Source: Arenibacter antarcticus (lineage in GTDB: Bacteria; Bacteroidota; Bacteroidia; Flavobacteriales; Flavobacteriaceae). Taken from it: DNA of 64,000 nt. Positions 9,905 through 18,343 of the stretch are shown here, one piece after another (the stretch's first letter is position 1; every line of letters starts with the position of its first letter). The stretch covers positions 4,202,001 to 4,266,000 of the forward strand of contig NZ_CP166679.1 of the NCBI RefSeq assembly GCF_041320605.1, in the 5' to 3' direction. Both the position numbers and the translations under genes were made by a program. The notes beneath the pieces are model-generated. The model worked only from the letters and a program-made list of their open reading frames with translations, searched no databases and was not told where the DNA came from.

Positions 9905-10140
9905 TTACATATTAATAACCTTTTGTATTTGGATTGCCACCATAGGGTCGTTAATATTGGTCGTGGAAGAAAAGGCGTCTCCACTTCCACTTAAGTGCAT
10001 TGTCCCAAAATTCAGCACCTTTATTTTATTGGAATCATCAACTCCCAATATTTGTTTTTCTGGATGTAATAATTCGTTCTTCACATTATTGTTACATCCA
10101 ATAAATGTGATAATAAATAGTCCAAATAAAATTTCTTCAT
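9905..10140 (-). pseudogene. Remnant of a secreted lipoprotein gene (possibly DUF5694-like)
   Basis: On the minus strand a lipoprotein-like start is out of frame with the body. ATG AAG AA at 10140 is followed, after a one-base slip, by the frame ILFGLFIITFIGCNNN. That gives a signal helix and lipobox cysteine. The body continues with IKVLNFGTMHLSGSGD, a motif like those at the start of DUF5694 proteins, and stops at 9905 after only about 78 residues, far short of a whole domain. Frameshift plus truncation indicates a dead gene. The family call is tentative. Confidence 0.55.
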
Positions 10141-10308
10141 ATGGTTACGATTTCGTCAGTAGTCATCACGACATGTAGGTATAGCTGATTAATTTCGGTT
10201 TAAATTTTAACAGAGCAAGGTAGGTGAATAAATTATTCCCTTCACTTTTTTAGCAAATAAAAATTTTACAGAGTGTTTGACTCTAGATTTTATAATTGGT
10301 TGGTGTTT

Positions 10309-10410
10309 CTAGTCAACGACATCGGATTTGTGAAGATAATCTTCCCTCTCTTTTATAAACCTGTCCTTTGAGTAAATCGGAAGGTAAATTTCCTTAGAAA
10401 CTACTATTGC
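10309..10410 (-). pseudogene. Short coding-like remnant, unidentified
   Basis: A minus-strand stretch of about 34 codons reads AIVVSKEIYLPIYSKDRF and continues to a TAG at 10309. It has the look of a real C-terminus but no start or upstream domain. It lies inside a decaying stretch. I do not recognise the family and the call could be chance. Confidence 0.25.
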
Positions 10411-10689
10411 CACGAGAGACGAATGCCGAGTTGGTGAAGCTATAAATCAGGAGACTTTACGCAATCGGTATATTTTCTTTGACAGTTGATTTAACTGGGA
10501 CCTTAGTTGTTCCTTTTGAATTTATTCATCAGGATGAGGAATATTGGAAATAAATAAATGAGTATCTTGATTAAATTTTAAAAGGATCCTTGAAATTGAA
10601 TATTGTCGACTGCTCATTACAACAATAAAAACGGCGATATGTTTAGCATACTGGAATTTGATAACAATTCAAAAATGATGATATAGGCT

Positions 10690-10836
10690 ATGGATAAATT
10701 CGAAAACACTTATGATGTTATAGTGATAGGGTCCGGAATCTCAGGAGGCTTGACGGCAAAGGAACTTTGCGAAAAGGGTTTAAAGACATTGGTGCTGGAA
10801 AGAGGGAGAGATGTTAAGCACATAAAAGATTACTAA
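10690..10836 (+). pseudogene. GMC oxidoreductase, N-terminal fragment
   Basis: ATG at 10690 opens 48 residues that are the FAD-binding N-terminus of a glucose-methanol-choline oxidoreductase. It shows YDVIVIGSGISGG (Rossmann GxGxxG), then LCEKGLKTLVLERG, the acidic end of the second strand. A stop follows at KHIKDY where intact proteins run on for about 500 residues. The rest of the gene is absent downstream, so this is a deletion remnant. Confidence 0.8.
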
Positions 10837-10937
10837 AGTGAAGCAATCGCATCAACTATAGTCAGGTTCTTATTTCGAAATGGATTTTTAGTAAAAAAGT
10901 TAAATGAAAATTATTTATAAACCCCAAATATACAGTT

Positions 10938-11297
10938 ATGAGAAGATTATTATTAGCAATTCTGTTCGTGGTAGCGACCACAAATATCAATGCGCAAGAG
11001 GCCAAGCCCTCAGAGGTAAAAGTAGGCGATCTACTTGAAATAGGCCGTCCCGATACACCTAGGTACAAACATATCGATTTTCCAAGACCCAATTTCATTA
11101 TCAAAAAGGGCGGAATCGCCAATTTTAAAAGCGTCGAGGGAAACAAAGTGGTGGTAACATCGGTAAAGCAAAAAAAGGACGGTACATTACAGGTGAAAAT
11201 CAAGAGGGCCGATGGTAGAAGGTTCTTTAATAGCCACACAGTAGTATCGGCGGATTTGAAAAGTGCGCTCGAATCCGGTGAGCTAAGTGTATTATAG
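10938..11297 (+). CDS. Small secreted protein of unknown function
   Basis: 119 residues. A signal peptide ends at about TTNINAQ. The mature part has alternating beta strands and basic residues (KVVVTSVKQKKDGTLQVKIKRADGRRFF) suggestive of a small beta-barrel fold. It is intact within an otherwise decayed stretch. I do not recognise a named domain. Codon pattern and signal peptide support it as real; the alternative is a remnant that has kept its frame. Confidence 0.6.
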   Translation: MRRLLLAILFVVATTNINAQEAKPSEVKVGDLLEIGRPDTPRYKHIDFPRPNFIIKKGGIANFKSVEGNKVVVTSVKQKKDGTLQVKIKRADGRRFFNSHTVVSADLKSALESGELSVL

Positions 11298-11855
11298 TTT
11301 AGTTGATGTCATCCGTCCTGTCTCTCATTTTTTGTTTTGCCCAAACCGATTGGTTGGTTAAAGGACACGGTGGATATCTACAATACCAAGAATTATGATG
11401 AAAGCATTCGAGACAAAAAAGTGAACCCATAAAAGAATCAGAAATACCTAGAAAGTTGACTTTGAAGCAGCGAATTCATGCTGGCTTTAATCTTTATCGG
11501 TTTTGAACCGATCGGAAAACGTAGAAGATTTTGACATTTAAAAACATCATAAGACTATATATTTATTGAGTGTCAAGATATGTATGTCAATTTTGCCCAA
11601 CATCTATTTTATAAGTTGATATTCACTGTTTTATCAGAACCAGAACCTTTAGATATTAAGTCGATTCATGTATTCTTTCGTATTTCCTATTGCAAGTCTC
11701 CTTTTTCTTTTCTGGACATGGAAAGGATATAATCTAAGAAAAAAAATCAGCCTTCCGGAATTGCCAAATCAAAATTAAAGGTTATGGAATCGTGGACCAC
11801 AATTAGCCCAAAAGATTTTTTTGGTGCTTTGAGCTTAAAAAAAAACGCCCAAACT
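11298..11855. other. Intergenic debris
   Basis: No supported gene. A 36-codon ORF at 11668-11778 on the plus strand begins MYSFVFPIASLLFLFW and could be a leftover membrane helix. It has no recognisable context and is not called. Confidence 0.4.
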
Positions 11856-12334
11856 TCATTTTAATGCGTCTGAAACACATTTAGGTTTATTTTCGGCTAT
11901 TGCCACAGGAATTTTAAAGGAATCGGTGTTGCCAGTAATCTTTATTTCTACTGTAGTGTTTAACAATAAATCGTGTAATATATCCCCATCGATTTCCCAG
12001 ATTTTAAAAGTATCCTTGGGTATTTCCCAGATTTTAAAAGATCGTGGAAGTCCCTGCTTACACCCCTGACTCCACAGTCAAAGCCCTGTTTGTTAAATAC
12101 TAAGATAGCTTTTTTGAAAATATATTTACCACCAATTTTCTCATAATTGACAGGAATAGGCCCCTTTAATCTATCTATGTCAAAATCACAGCTAAAGGTA
12201 CTGTTATTGGTAGTCCCCGGGATCATCAAGCCACCCCCCGGTACAATAGTAACTACCGTTCGGTTTTGCGAGGAATCCTTGAAATTAAAAGCAAGTAGTA
12301 GAAAAAATGTAGCGATGCACAATACCCTCTTCAC
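11856..12334 (-). pseudogene. Frameshifted secreted protein, YceI-like
   Basis: ATG at 12334 gives a signal peptide and 124 residues up to KSGKSMGIYYTIYC, with a TAA at 11960. The adjacent frame continues without interruption as WEIDGDILHD, then VEIKITGNTDSFKIPVAIAE, ending at a TGA at 11856-11858. Joined, the product would be about 158 residues, with the strand pattern and DLLKSGKYP motif of YceI-like lipid-binding proteins. The break lies next to a 19-bp direct repeat. It sits downstream of, and on the same strand as, a porin and a typical YceI gene. Real mutation and assembly error are both possible. Confidence 0.65.
11992..12040. repeat. Direct repeat of 19 bp, two copies
   Basis: The 19-base sequence starting ATTTCCCAGATTTTAAA occurs at 11992-12010 and again at 12022-12040, offset 30 bases. 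It lies within the frameshifted gene and encodes LKSGK twice. Slippage here may have damaged the gene. Confidence 0.85.
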
Positions 12335-12368
12335 TGTTAGTGTATTTGTGGCTGTTTAACTGCGCTCA

Positions 12369-12408
12369 ATAAAATGCCCGAGCGAAAGTAAACTTTTCCG
12401 CCCGGGCA
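12369..12408 (-). terminator. Terminator of the porin/YceI operon
   Basis: TGCCCG (12375-12380) pairs with CGGGCA (12403-12408), with further imperfect pairing inside. On the minus strand it is followed by TTTTATT. It lies about 40 bases after the porin stop. Confidence 0.7.
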
Positions 12409-12450
12409 AATATATTTAATTTTAAGTCATTTGTAAAGACCCACTATCAT

Positions 12451-13719
12451 TTAGAAACTAATAACCGCTTCTAGCATTAAGCCTTTAAACTCCCCGTCAT
12501 TTAAGATACTTGTTGTTGGAAAATCTTTATATTGTTGGTTTACATATTCTACCTTGGCAAGGATATTTTTCGTCATAAACCATCCTGCTCCCAATTGAAA
12601 TCTTGAGATATCAATATCATCCCCACTCATTTCCTCCGAATTCACCACATTATATCTACCTCCCAAAAATAAATTTTCATCTTGGCCAAATCTGTAGATC
12701 AATTCCCCAGCGTATTGGGTAGCTGTTCTGTTACTGGTTTCAGTAGCTGCTTTTCCACTGGTATGCTCAAAAGTTCCGAAAAACTCTAGTCCCCTATATT
12801 TTACAAATGGGTTGATCATAACTGCAGTTACCTGATTTTTCATGTTAGGGTTATACCTTCCAGACCTGAAACTACTACCGGTGGTAGCGTTTTCATCTGC
12901 CATCACAAAATAGTACCTAGATCCTGTACGGTCTGCGGTATACAAATAGGAATTTGGCACATATCCCGTGGTATAAACAGACCCCATGATCCGATACCTT
13001 AAATCTTCACTGGCCTGTTTGTCATACCCCAATTTCGCCAAGAAAGAGGCTCCACCAGTTGATCCGTCGGTTTTATTAACAGCCTGATTTAATTTACCAT
13101 TGGCAATTCCCAACATACTTATAAATCCATTTTTTCGGAAATATACTTCCCCTCCTACCTCTGTAGTAAAGGCATCCATAATCAAGTTTCCTACAAATGG
13201 ATTGTACATGGCCTGAGCATTGTCCGTTCTTCTAAAATGGGCATCCCCATAGTTATTCTCCATATGCCCCACCTTAATGGTTACATACTGCATAACATTT
13301 TCCATAAACCCCTCACGGATAAAATCTAGCTTGTCTATTTGGAAATACCCTCCCTTAACATAAGGTTCCGGATGGTTCCTTGAGGACAAATAAGTTCTCA
13401 AATGCATTCTTACCCCATCAAACAACGCAACATCCAAATCTAGGTTGGCGGTTGCCAAATTAAAATTGTAACCGATATCCTTAAGGACTACAGCGCCTGA
13501 ATTACTATGGTCTACAGCCTGATATTGTAGGGTAGACGACCCTCCAATTCTTACCTTCACCCCATCGAAAACAGAAACGGTGTCCTTTGGCGCTTCAAAT
13601 ACATTGATCCCACTTTTATCGGGTTGTCTAAAATTATCCAGTTTTCGGTCCTGTGCACTTAAACCAAATCCGGCCATTACTAGTGCTACACAAACAGCTT
13701 TTTTAATTATTGATGTCAT
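12451..13719 (-). CDS. Porin-like outer-membrane beta-barrel protein
   Basis: 422 residues with a signal peptide ending at GLSAQ, then a barrel. Strands alternate with turns, and the sequence ends FKGLMLEAVISF with a terminal phenylalanine typical of Bam substrates. The stretch GVKVRIGGSSTLQYQAVDH followed by long paired strands resembles Bacteroidetes phosphate-selective-porin-like (OprP/DcaP-type) proteins. It is 26 bases downstream of the YceI gene and on the same strand, so probably an operon. The substrate is unknown. Confidence 0.8.
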   Translation of the reverse strand: MTSIIKKAVCVALVMAGFGLSAQDRKLDNFRQPDKSGINVFEAPKDTVSVFDGVKVRIGGSSTLQYQAVDHSNSGAVVLKDIGYNFNLATANLDLDVALFDGVRMHLRTYLSSRNHPEPYVKGGYFQIDKLDFIREGFMENVMQYVTIKVGHMENNYGDAHFRRTDNAQAMYNPFVGNLIMDAFTTEVGGEVYFRKNGFISMLGIANGKLNQAVNKTDGSTGGASFLAKLGYDKQASEDLRYRIMGSVYTTGYVPNSYLYTADRTGSRYYFVMADENATTGSSFRSGRYNPNMKNQVTAVMINPFVKYRGLEFFGTFEHTSGKAATETSNRTATQYAGELIYRFGQDENLFLGGRYNVVNSEEMSGDDIDISRFQLGAGWFMTKNILAKVEYVNQQYKDFPTTSILNDGEFKGLMLEAVISF

Positions 13720-13745
13720 ACTTCTATATTTAATTGATTATAATT

Positions 13746-14330
13746 CTATTTAGTTAAAACGGTATTAAATTTTATGGTGATATCATCACCGGTGGTAATA
13801 GTTCCCAATAGTGCTTTAGGCGGGTCAATTTTGAAATCGGTCATTTTTATCTTCTTTAGTCCGATCAGGGTTATTTTTTCACCAGCTAATGTCATATCCA
13901 AATCCAATGTAATAGCGTTCTTTACACCGGCAATAGTCAGGTCCCCAGAGGTCTTCACCTTGAATTTCCCATTACCGTTCGGTTTCACATCTTTGACTTC
14001 GGATAATTGGAAGACAATTTTTTTATGTGTCTTAGTATCCAATGCCTTGTAGGTATTTCTGTCCATTGAAGACTTACCACTTTTTAAGCTTTCGGAATTT
14101 ACTTCTAGACTTAAATGTTCTATTTTCCCAGTTTCTATATTTTTAAGGATCAACACCCCGGATTGGTCTTCGGCATTGATCTCCCAATCGTGCAAACTGG
14201 AAGTACCTAGCACGAGTAAAGAAGACTCTCCATTTACTAGGTGGTACTTTTGAGCCGTTAGGCTGCTGCCAAAAAGTAAAAACACAAATAAAATTGTAGT
14301 TATAATCTTGCTGAATTTTAATCCAATCAT
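13746..14330 (-). CDS. YceI family periplasmic protein
   Basis: 194 residues. A signal peptide (about 1-26) precedes a lipocalin-like YceI domain: YHLVNGESSLLVLGTSSLHDWEINAE at the front, MDRNTYKALDTKTHKKIVF in the middle, and GDLTIAGVKNAITLDL near the end. YceI proteins bind isoprenoid-type lipids in the periplasm. It is first in a minus-strand set with the porin and the frameshifted YceI-like gene. Confidence 0.9.
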   Translation of the reverse strand: MIGLKFSKIITTILFVFLLFGSSLTAQKYHLVNGESSLLVLGTSSLHDWEINAEDQSGVLILKNIETGKIEHLSLEVNSESLKSGKSSMDRNTYKALDTKTHKKIVFQLSEVKDVKPNGNGKFKVKTSGDLTIAGVKNAITLDLDMTLAGEKITLIGLKKIKMTDFKIDPPKALLGTITTGDDITIKFNTVLTK

Positions 14331-14930
14331 AATAGTATGCTTTAATATTATGAGGTAAATCTCTCGCTAAAAAAATCACGAAAGTATGAGATTTATCATG
14401 GTTAAATAAAAGAGTTATAAGCTAATCAGTCTGGTACGTTTTTCTTTCTTCCCCGAGACGAAGTTACCTTTCCCAACCAGGAAAAGCGGCCTTTTATTTT
14501 AACACTGTCAAGACCATATTCTACGTAGAATTGAAATATCCTATATCTGGATAAAAGAGGGACGAAAATATTTGGAGATAAGATCATGGACCGCCCGTCA
14601 GAAAGGTAATTGGTTGGGCACAGAACGCTTGTATGAGAATAAAAGATATGAAAGTTGCTGATTGAAAGGTCGCCTTTTGTTTCCCATCTCTTTTGCACAC
14701 CTTCTCAACTGAAAATAAATAATTTCTTAGATAGAACCGACTATTCCGAAAGCCTTCGTCCCCTGCCATATTGCCAGTCCTCCGTCAAAGACTTTGCATA
14801 ATCGGACTGCAGAAGCTTTCCGACCTTCGTAGCCATGCTACTATGGCAAAGGAGGCTAGCGGAGGAGGCAAATGGTTACAGGGAGGAGTGGCTAAGCCAA
14901 TGGGGAATTATCAAGATTAAAACGAAAGTA
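14331..14930. other. Intergenic region with a degenerate palindromic repeat
   Basis: No coding sequence supported. Around 14810-14870 short complementary pieces (CCTTCGTAGC, AAGGAGG, CGGAGGAGG) look like a worn copy of the GC-rich palindromic repeats scattered through Bacteroidetes genomes. It marks the left edge of the copper block. Confidence 0.4.
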
Positions 14931-15143
14931 TTAATCTACAGCTTCCGCTTTAAAACCTAATTTTTGCAATGTAGCCTTTACATCTTCTTCTGTAGCACCA
15001 TCGCTTTTTATGGTTAAAATTTTATCCGGATTAACGGTATCCACTTCCCAGCTTTCCACACCATCTTGTTTGTTTAATAAAGGGGTTACTTTTGATACAC
15101 AACCACCACAATTGATATTTGTTTTAAATTTTAATGTTTTCAT
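14931..15143 (-). CDS. Heavy-metal-associated (HMA) domain protein, copper chaperone-like
   Basis: A 70-residue single-domain HMA protein. The metal site is the NCGGC motif near residue 12, and the domain runs to the end (beta-alpha-beta-beta-alpha-beta pattern, LQKLGF before the last strand). It follows the CopA ATPase gene by 23 bases. It probably delivers Cu(I) to CopA, as CopZ does. The missing M before the first Cys (consensus MxCxxC; here INCGGC) is a common variation in Bacteroidetes. Confidence 0.9.
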   Translation of the reverse strand: MKTLKFKTNINCGGCVSKVTPLLNKQDGVESWEVDTVNPDKILTIKSDGATEEDVKATLQKLGFKAEAVD

Positions 15144-15166
15144 TGCATTTGAATTTATAATTAATA

Positions 15167-17425
15167 TTAAAGTTTCACTCGTTTAAGTCTTAAGCTATTT
15201 GCTACTACAGATACGCTACTGAAAGCCATCGCTGCCCCTGCAATCATTGGGTCCAATAAAAAACCATTTATGGGATACAGTACCCCGGCAGCAATAGGAA
15301 TCCCAATGATGTTATAAATGAATGCCCAGAACAAGTTCTGACGAATGCCCAATACGGTTCTTTTTGAAAGTTCCAATGCTTTGGGAATGGATTGTAAATC
15401 CGAGGTTATCAGTGTTATTTTTGCTACATCCATCGCTATGTCCGAGCCTTTACCCATTGCGATACTTACATTGGCCTGCGCCAAAGCGTGAGAATCGTTG
15501 ATACCATCGCCTACCATTGCTACTATCTTTCCTTCTGCTTGTAATTGTTCAACAAAAGCAGCTTTGTCCGAAGGCATTACTTCGCCTTTATAATTTGATA
15601 TTCCCACTTGTTTTGCCACAGCAGATGCAGTTTTATTATTATCTCCTGTAAGCATATATACCTCAATACCTCTTTCTTGAAGAGTAGCTATCGCTTTGTT
15701 TGAAGTTTCTTTTATCTTGTCTGTAATGGCAAGTATCGCTAACACTTGTTTTTCACTACCAAAGAATATTACAGTTTTTGCCTGATCTTCTAGGCTTTCT
15801 GCGGCTTGCATTAGGGATGAATCGATTTGGACATTATTATCGACCATTAATCTATGATTACCCACGTAATATTTTAACCCGTTTTCTGTTTTAGCTTTTA
15901 CACCTTTTCCCGTAATACTTTCGAAGGAAGTAATTTCTGCTGGTTCAACATTTTGCTCTTTCAAATGGTTAACAACCGCTTCCGCTAAAGGATGTTCGGA
16001 TTGTGACTCAACAGCCAAAAGTATTTTTTGGTATTCATTCTCATTTTCGAGTTTTTCTTTCCAAAGTATATCAGTTACCAACGGTTTCCCTTCTGTAATG
16101 GTGCCTGTTTTGTCAAGGATTACCACATTTACTTTATAACCAAGCTCTAAACTTTCAGCATCTTTTATAAGAATATTGTTTTCGGCTCCTTTACCAATGC
16201 CTACCATTATGGCCGTAGGTGTTGCCAATCCCAAAGCACAGGGACATGCAATAACCAATACTGCAACCGAAGTTAATAAGGCGTGGGAAAAAGCATTATC
16301 GCCTCCTACTAACATCCAAACAATGAACGTAATTATGGATATAACTAATACTATAGGCACAAAAATACCAGCAATCTTATCGACAAGCTTTTGGACGGGG
16401 GCCTTACTTCCTTGGGCTTGCTGTACCATTTTGATGATTTGTGACAGCAAGGTTTCGCTTCCTACTTTTTCGGCTACAAACTGAAAGCTCCCTTTTTGGT
16501 TTACCGTACCTGCAAATACTTTTTCATCCTTTGTCTTTTCTACTGGGACCGGCTCTCCTGTAATCATACTTTCATCTACATAAGATCTTCCTTTGGAAAC
16601 TTTCCCGTCCACAGGAATCTTTTCTCCAGGACGTACCAAAATGGTCTGACCTACTTGCACGGATGAAATAGGAATTTCTATTTCTTCCCCATTCTCTATG
16701 ATTTTAAGTGTTTTAGGTTGTAGGCCCATCAGCTTTTTTATGGCCGAAGAGGTATTGGATTTCGCCTTTTCTTCCATTAGCTTCCCCAATGAAATAAAGG
16801 TTATAATTACTGTAGCCGCCTCATAATAAACATGAGGCTCAATACCACGACTCAACCAAAATTCAGGGAAAAAAGTATTAAATAAACTAAACAGGAAAGC
16901 GATTCCGGTACTTAAAGCCACCAATGAATCCATATTTGCTTTACCGTGTTTGGCTTGCTTATAAGCATTGATGAAAAAACTGCGCCCGAACCAAAAAAGA
17001 ATTGGAATGGTCAATACCAATGAAGTCCACTTACCCGGTTCCCATTGCATATAGAACATTCCCACCACAAAAATCGGTAGGGTAAGAATGGCCGACCAGA
17101 TAGTACGCCTTTTTATGTCTTGGTAGTTTTTTTGCTGAAGTTCTCGTTGCACTTCAGTAGGATCCTCTGCATCTATAATAATATCATAACCTACTTCGCG
17201 AAGTGCATTTTGAAGTTGATTGTGGCTTAAAGCCTCGTCGTACTCCACGAGCACAGAACTATTGGCGAAATTTACACTTGCATCAAATACACCTTTTGTG
17301 TGTTTTAACACAGATTCGACGCTAGATGCACAAGATGCGCAGGTCATTCCCGTAACAGGGAATGATTCTTTTATCCCCTGTTTCTTGTTCTTTTCTTTGG
17401 TTTCAAATATGTTAACTGTCTCCAT
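15167..17425 (-). CDS. copA: Cu(I)-translocating P-type ATPase
   Basis: 752 residues. One N-terminal HMA domain with MTCASC (C29, C32). Eight predicted membrane helices. The transport motif CPC is at 394-396 ([13 protein letters not shown]) and the phosphorylation site is D438 in DKTGT. Further signatures are [14 protein letters not shown] for nucleotide binding and GDGINDS. CPC plus the HMA domain specifies cytosolic Cu(I)/Ag(I) export. It is the first gene of a short operon with the HMA chaperone, about 105 bases downstream of an AraC/HMA regulator on the same strand. A 17-bp inverted repeat lies just upstream of its start. Confidence 0.96.
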   Translation of the reverse strand: METVNIFETKEKNKKQGIKESFPVTGMTCASCASSVESVLKHTKGVFDASVNFANSSVLVEYDEALSHNQLQNALREVGYDIIIDAEDPTEVQRELQQKNYQDIKRRTIWSAILTLPIFVVGMFYMQWEPGKWTSLVLTIPILFWFGRSFFINAYKQAKHGKANMDSLVALSTGIAFLFSLFNTFFPEFWLSRGIEPHVYYEAATVIITFISLGKLMEEKAKSNTSSAIKKLMGLQPKTLKIIENGEEIEIPISSVQVGQTILVRPGEKIPVDGKVSKGRSYVDESMITGEPVPVEKTKDEKVFAGTVNQKGSFQFVAEKVGSETLLSQIIKMVQQAQGSKAPVQKLVDKIAGIFVPIVLVISIITFIVWMLVGGDNAFSHALLTSVAVLVIACPCALGLATPTAIMVGIGKGAENNILIKDAESLELGYKVNVVILDKTGTITEGKPLVTDILWKEKLENENEYQKILLAVESQSEHPLAEAVVNHLKEQNVEPAEITSFESITGKGVKAKTENGLKYYVGNHRLMVDNNVQIDSSLMQAAESLEDQAKTVIFFGSEKQVLAILAITDKIKETSNKAIATLQERGIEVYMLTGDNNKTASAVAKQVGISNYKGEVMPSDKAAFVEQLQAEGKIVAMVGDGINDSHALAQANVSIAMGKGSDIAMDVAKITLITSDLQSIPKALELSKRTVLGIRQNLFWAFIYNIIGIPIAAGVLYPINGFLLDPMIAGAAMAFSSVSVVANSLRLKRVKL

Positions 17426-17437
17426 AATCCTATTCTT

Positions 17438-17454
17438 ATTTGTATACTACAAAT
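17438..17454 (-). promoter_or_regulatory. Inverted repeat upstream of copA, possible operator
   Basis: ATTTGTA-TAC-TACAAAT is a perfect inverted repeat with 7-bp arms, ending 13 bases from the copA start codon. Its size and position suit a dimeric repressor or activator, such as the adjacent AraC/HMA regulator. No such binding is known from the sequence alone. Confidence 0.5.
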
Positions 17455-17531
17455 TTCAAGATTAAAGGACTTCAATGTGTTGTGTTATAAGCTGAATGAT
17501 TTGTAGAATTTACCGATCAATCTTTTTGTAG

Positions 17532-18095
17532 CTAAATTTCATCAATAAATTTTCTATTTTTTTCAGTACCTTTTTTAAATTGCGAGGGTGTCATACCTGT
17601 TATCTTTTTAAACTGATTACTTAAATAGGCCACGCTACTATAGTGAAGTTTAAAAGCTATCTGACTCAAGGTTAGTTCGTCATAAACGATGAGTTCTTTT
17701 ACACGTTCAATTTTTTGACTAATGATATATTGTTCAAACGTGATGCTTTCTACAGATGAGAAAAGAGAACTTAAGTATTTATAATCAAGATGTAGCATCT
17801 CACTTATATGGTCCGCCCATTTAATATCCAACTCTTCCGACGAATGATGGACCTTGTCTATGACCAATGTTTTCATTTGTTCAATAAGCTGACTTTTACG
17901 ATCGTCGATTAAACTGAAACCGGATTCCTGAAGTCTTATGGATAATGCGAATTTTTTCTTCAAGGCAAGTGCTGAAGGTAATTCTACTTCTCCCAATTTG
18001 ATAGAAGTATATGGAATCTCCAGTTGTTCCAGAATATTGGATACTGCCGCAATACATCTTGGACAGACCATGTTTTTTATGTATATGGTTATCAT
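17532..18095 (-). CDS. AraC-family regulator with N-terminal HMA-like domain
   Basis: 187 residues. Residues 1-65 look like a small metal-binding domain built on KNMVCPRC (Cys-x-x-Cys), shorter than and diverged from true HMA. Residues 75-187 hold an AraC DNA-binding region: LHYSSVAYLSNQFKKITGMTPSQF is the second helix-turn-helix with the usual signature. The combination suggests a regulator that binds Cu/Ag through CPRC. The gene lies directly upstream of copA on the same strand. A paralogue with the same architecture is at 32052-32633. That metal is the ligand is inference. Confidence 0.85.
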   Translation of the reverse strand: MITIYIKNMVCPRCIAAVSNILEQLEIPYTSIKLGEVELPSALALKKKFALSIRLQESGFSLIDDRKSQLIEQMKTLVIDKVHHSSEELDIKWADHISEMLHLDYKYLSSLFSSVESITFEQYIISQKIERVKELIVYDELTLSQIAFKLHYSSVAYLSNQFKKITGMTPSQFKKGTEKNRKFIDEI

Positions 18096-18177
18096 ATTCC
18101 TCTAATTTCAAAACATTTTAAACACTGCCCTATAAAATGGAAAATAACTACCAGCTATTCCAATAGTTATAAAAATA

Positions 18178-18231
18178 AGCGCCAATACCGCCAAAGTGAT
18201 GATTTCGCAAAATCACTTATAGATTGACGCT
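18178..18231 (-). terminator. Terminator of the cus operon (two nested inverted repeats)
   Basis: Outer arms AGCGCCAAT (18178-18186) and ATTGACGCT (18223-18231) pair with one mismatch. Inner arms AAGTGAT and ATCACTT pair perfectly. T-runs flank both sides, so it may work in both directions. It lies between cusB and the AraC/HMA gene. Confidence 0.6.
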
Positions 18232-18343
18232 TTTTTTCATTTTTATCAACTTTTTATCCTAGTTTTATACATCAACGTTCTCCTTTATAAACCAAGGTTA
18301 CTTATAGTCTTATTCAGATTAATTGATTGATCCATAATTCGTT

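Noticed and set aside
14426-14769. Two minus-strand ORFs in the gap before the HMA gene
   Set aside because: No family, low-complexity palindromic content and no start context.
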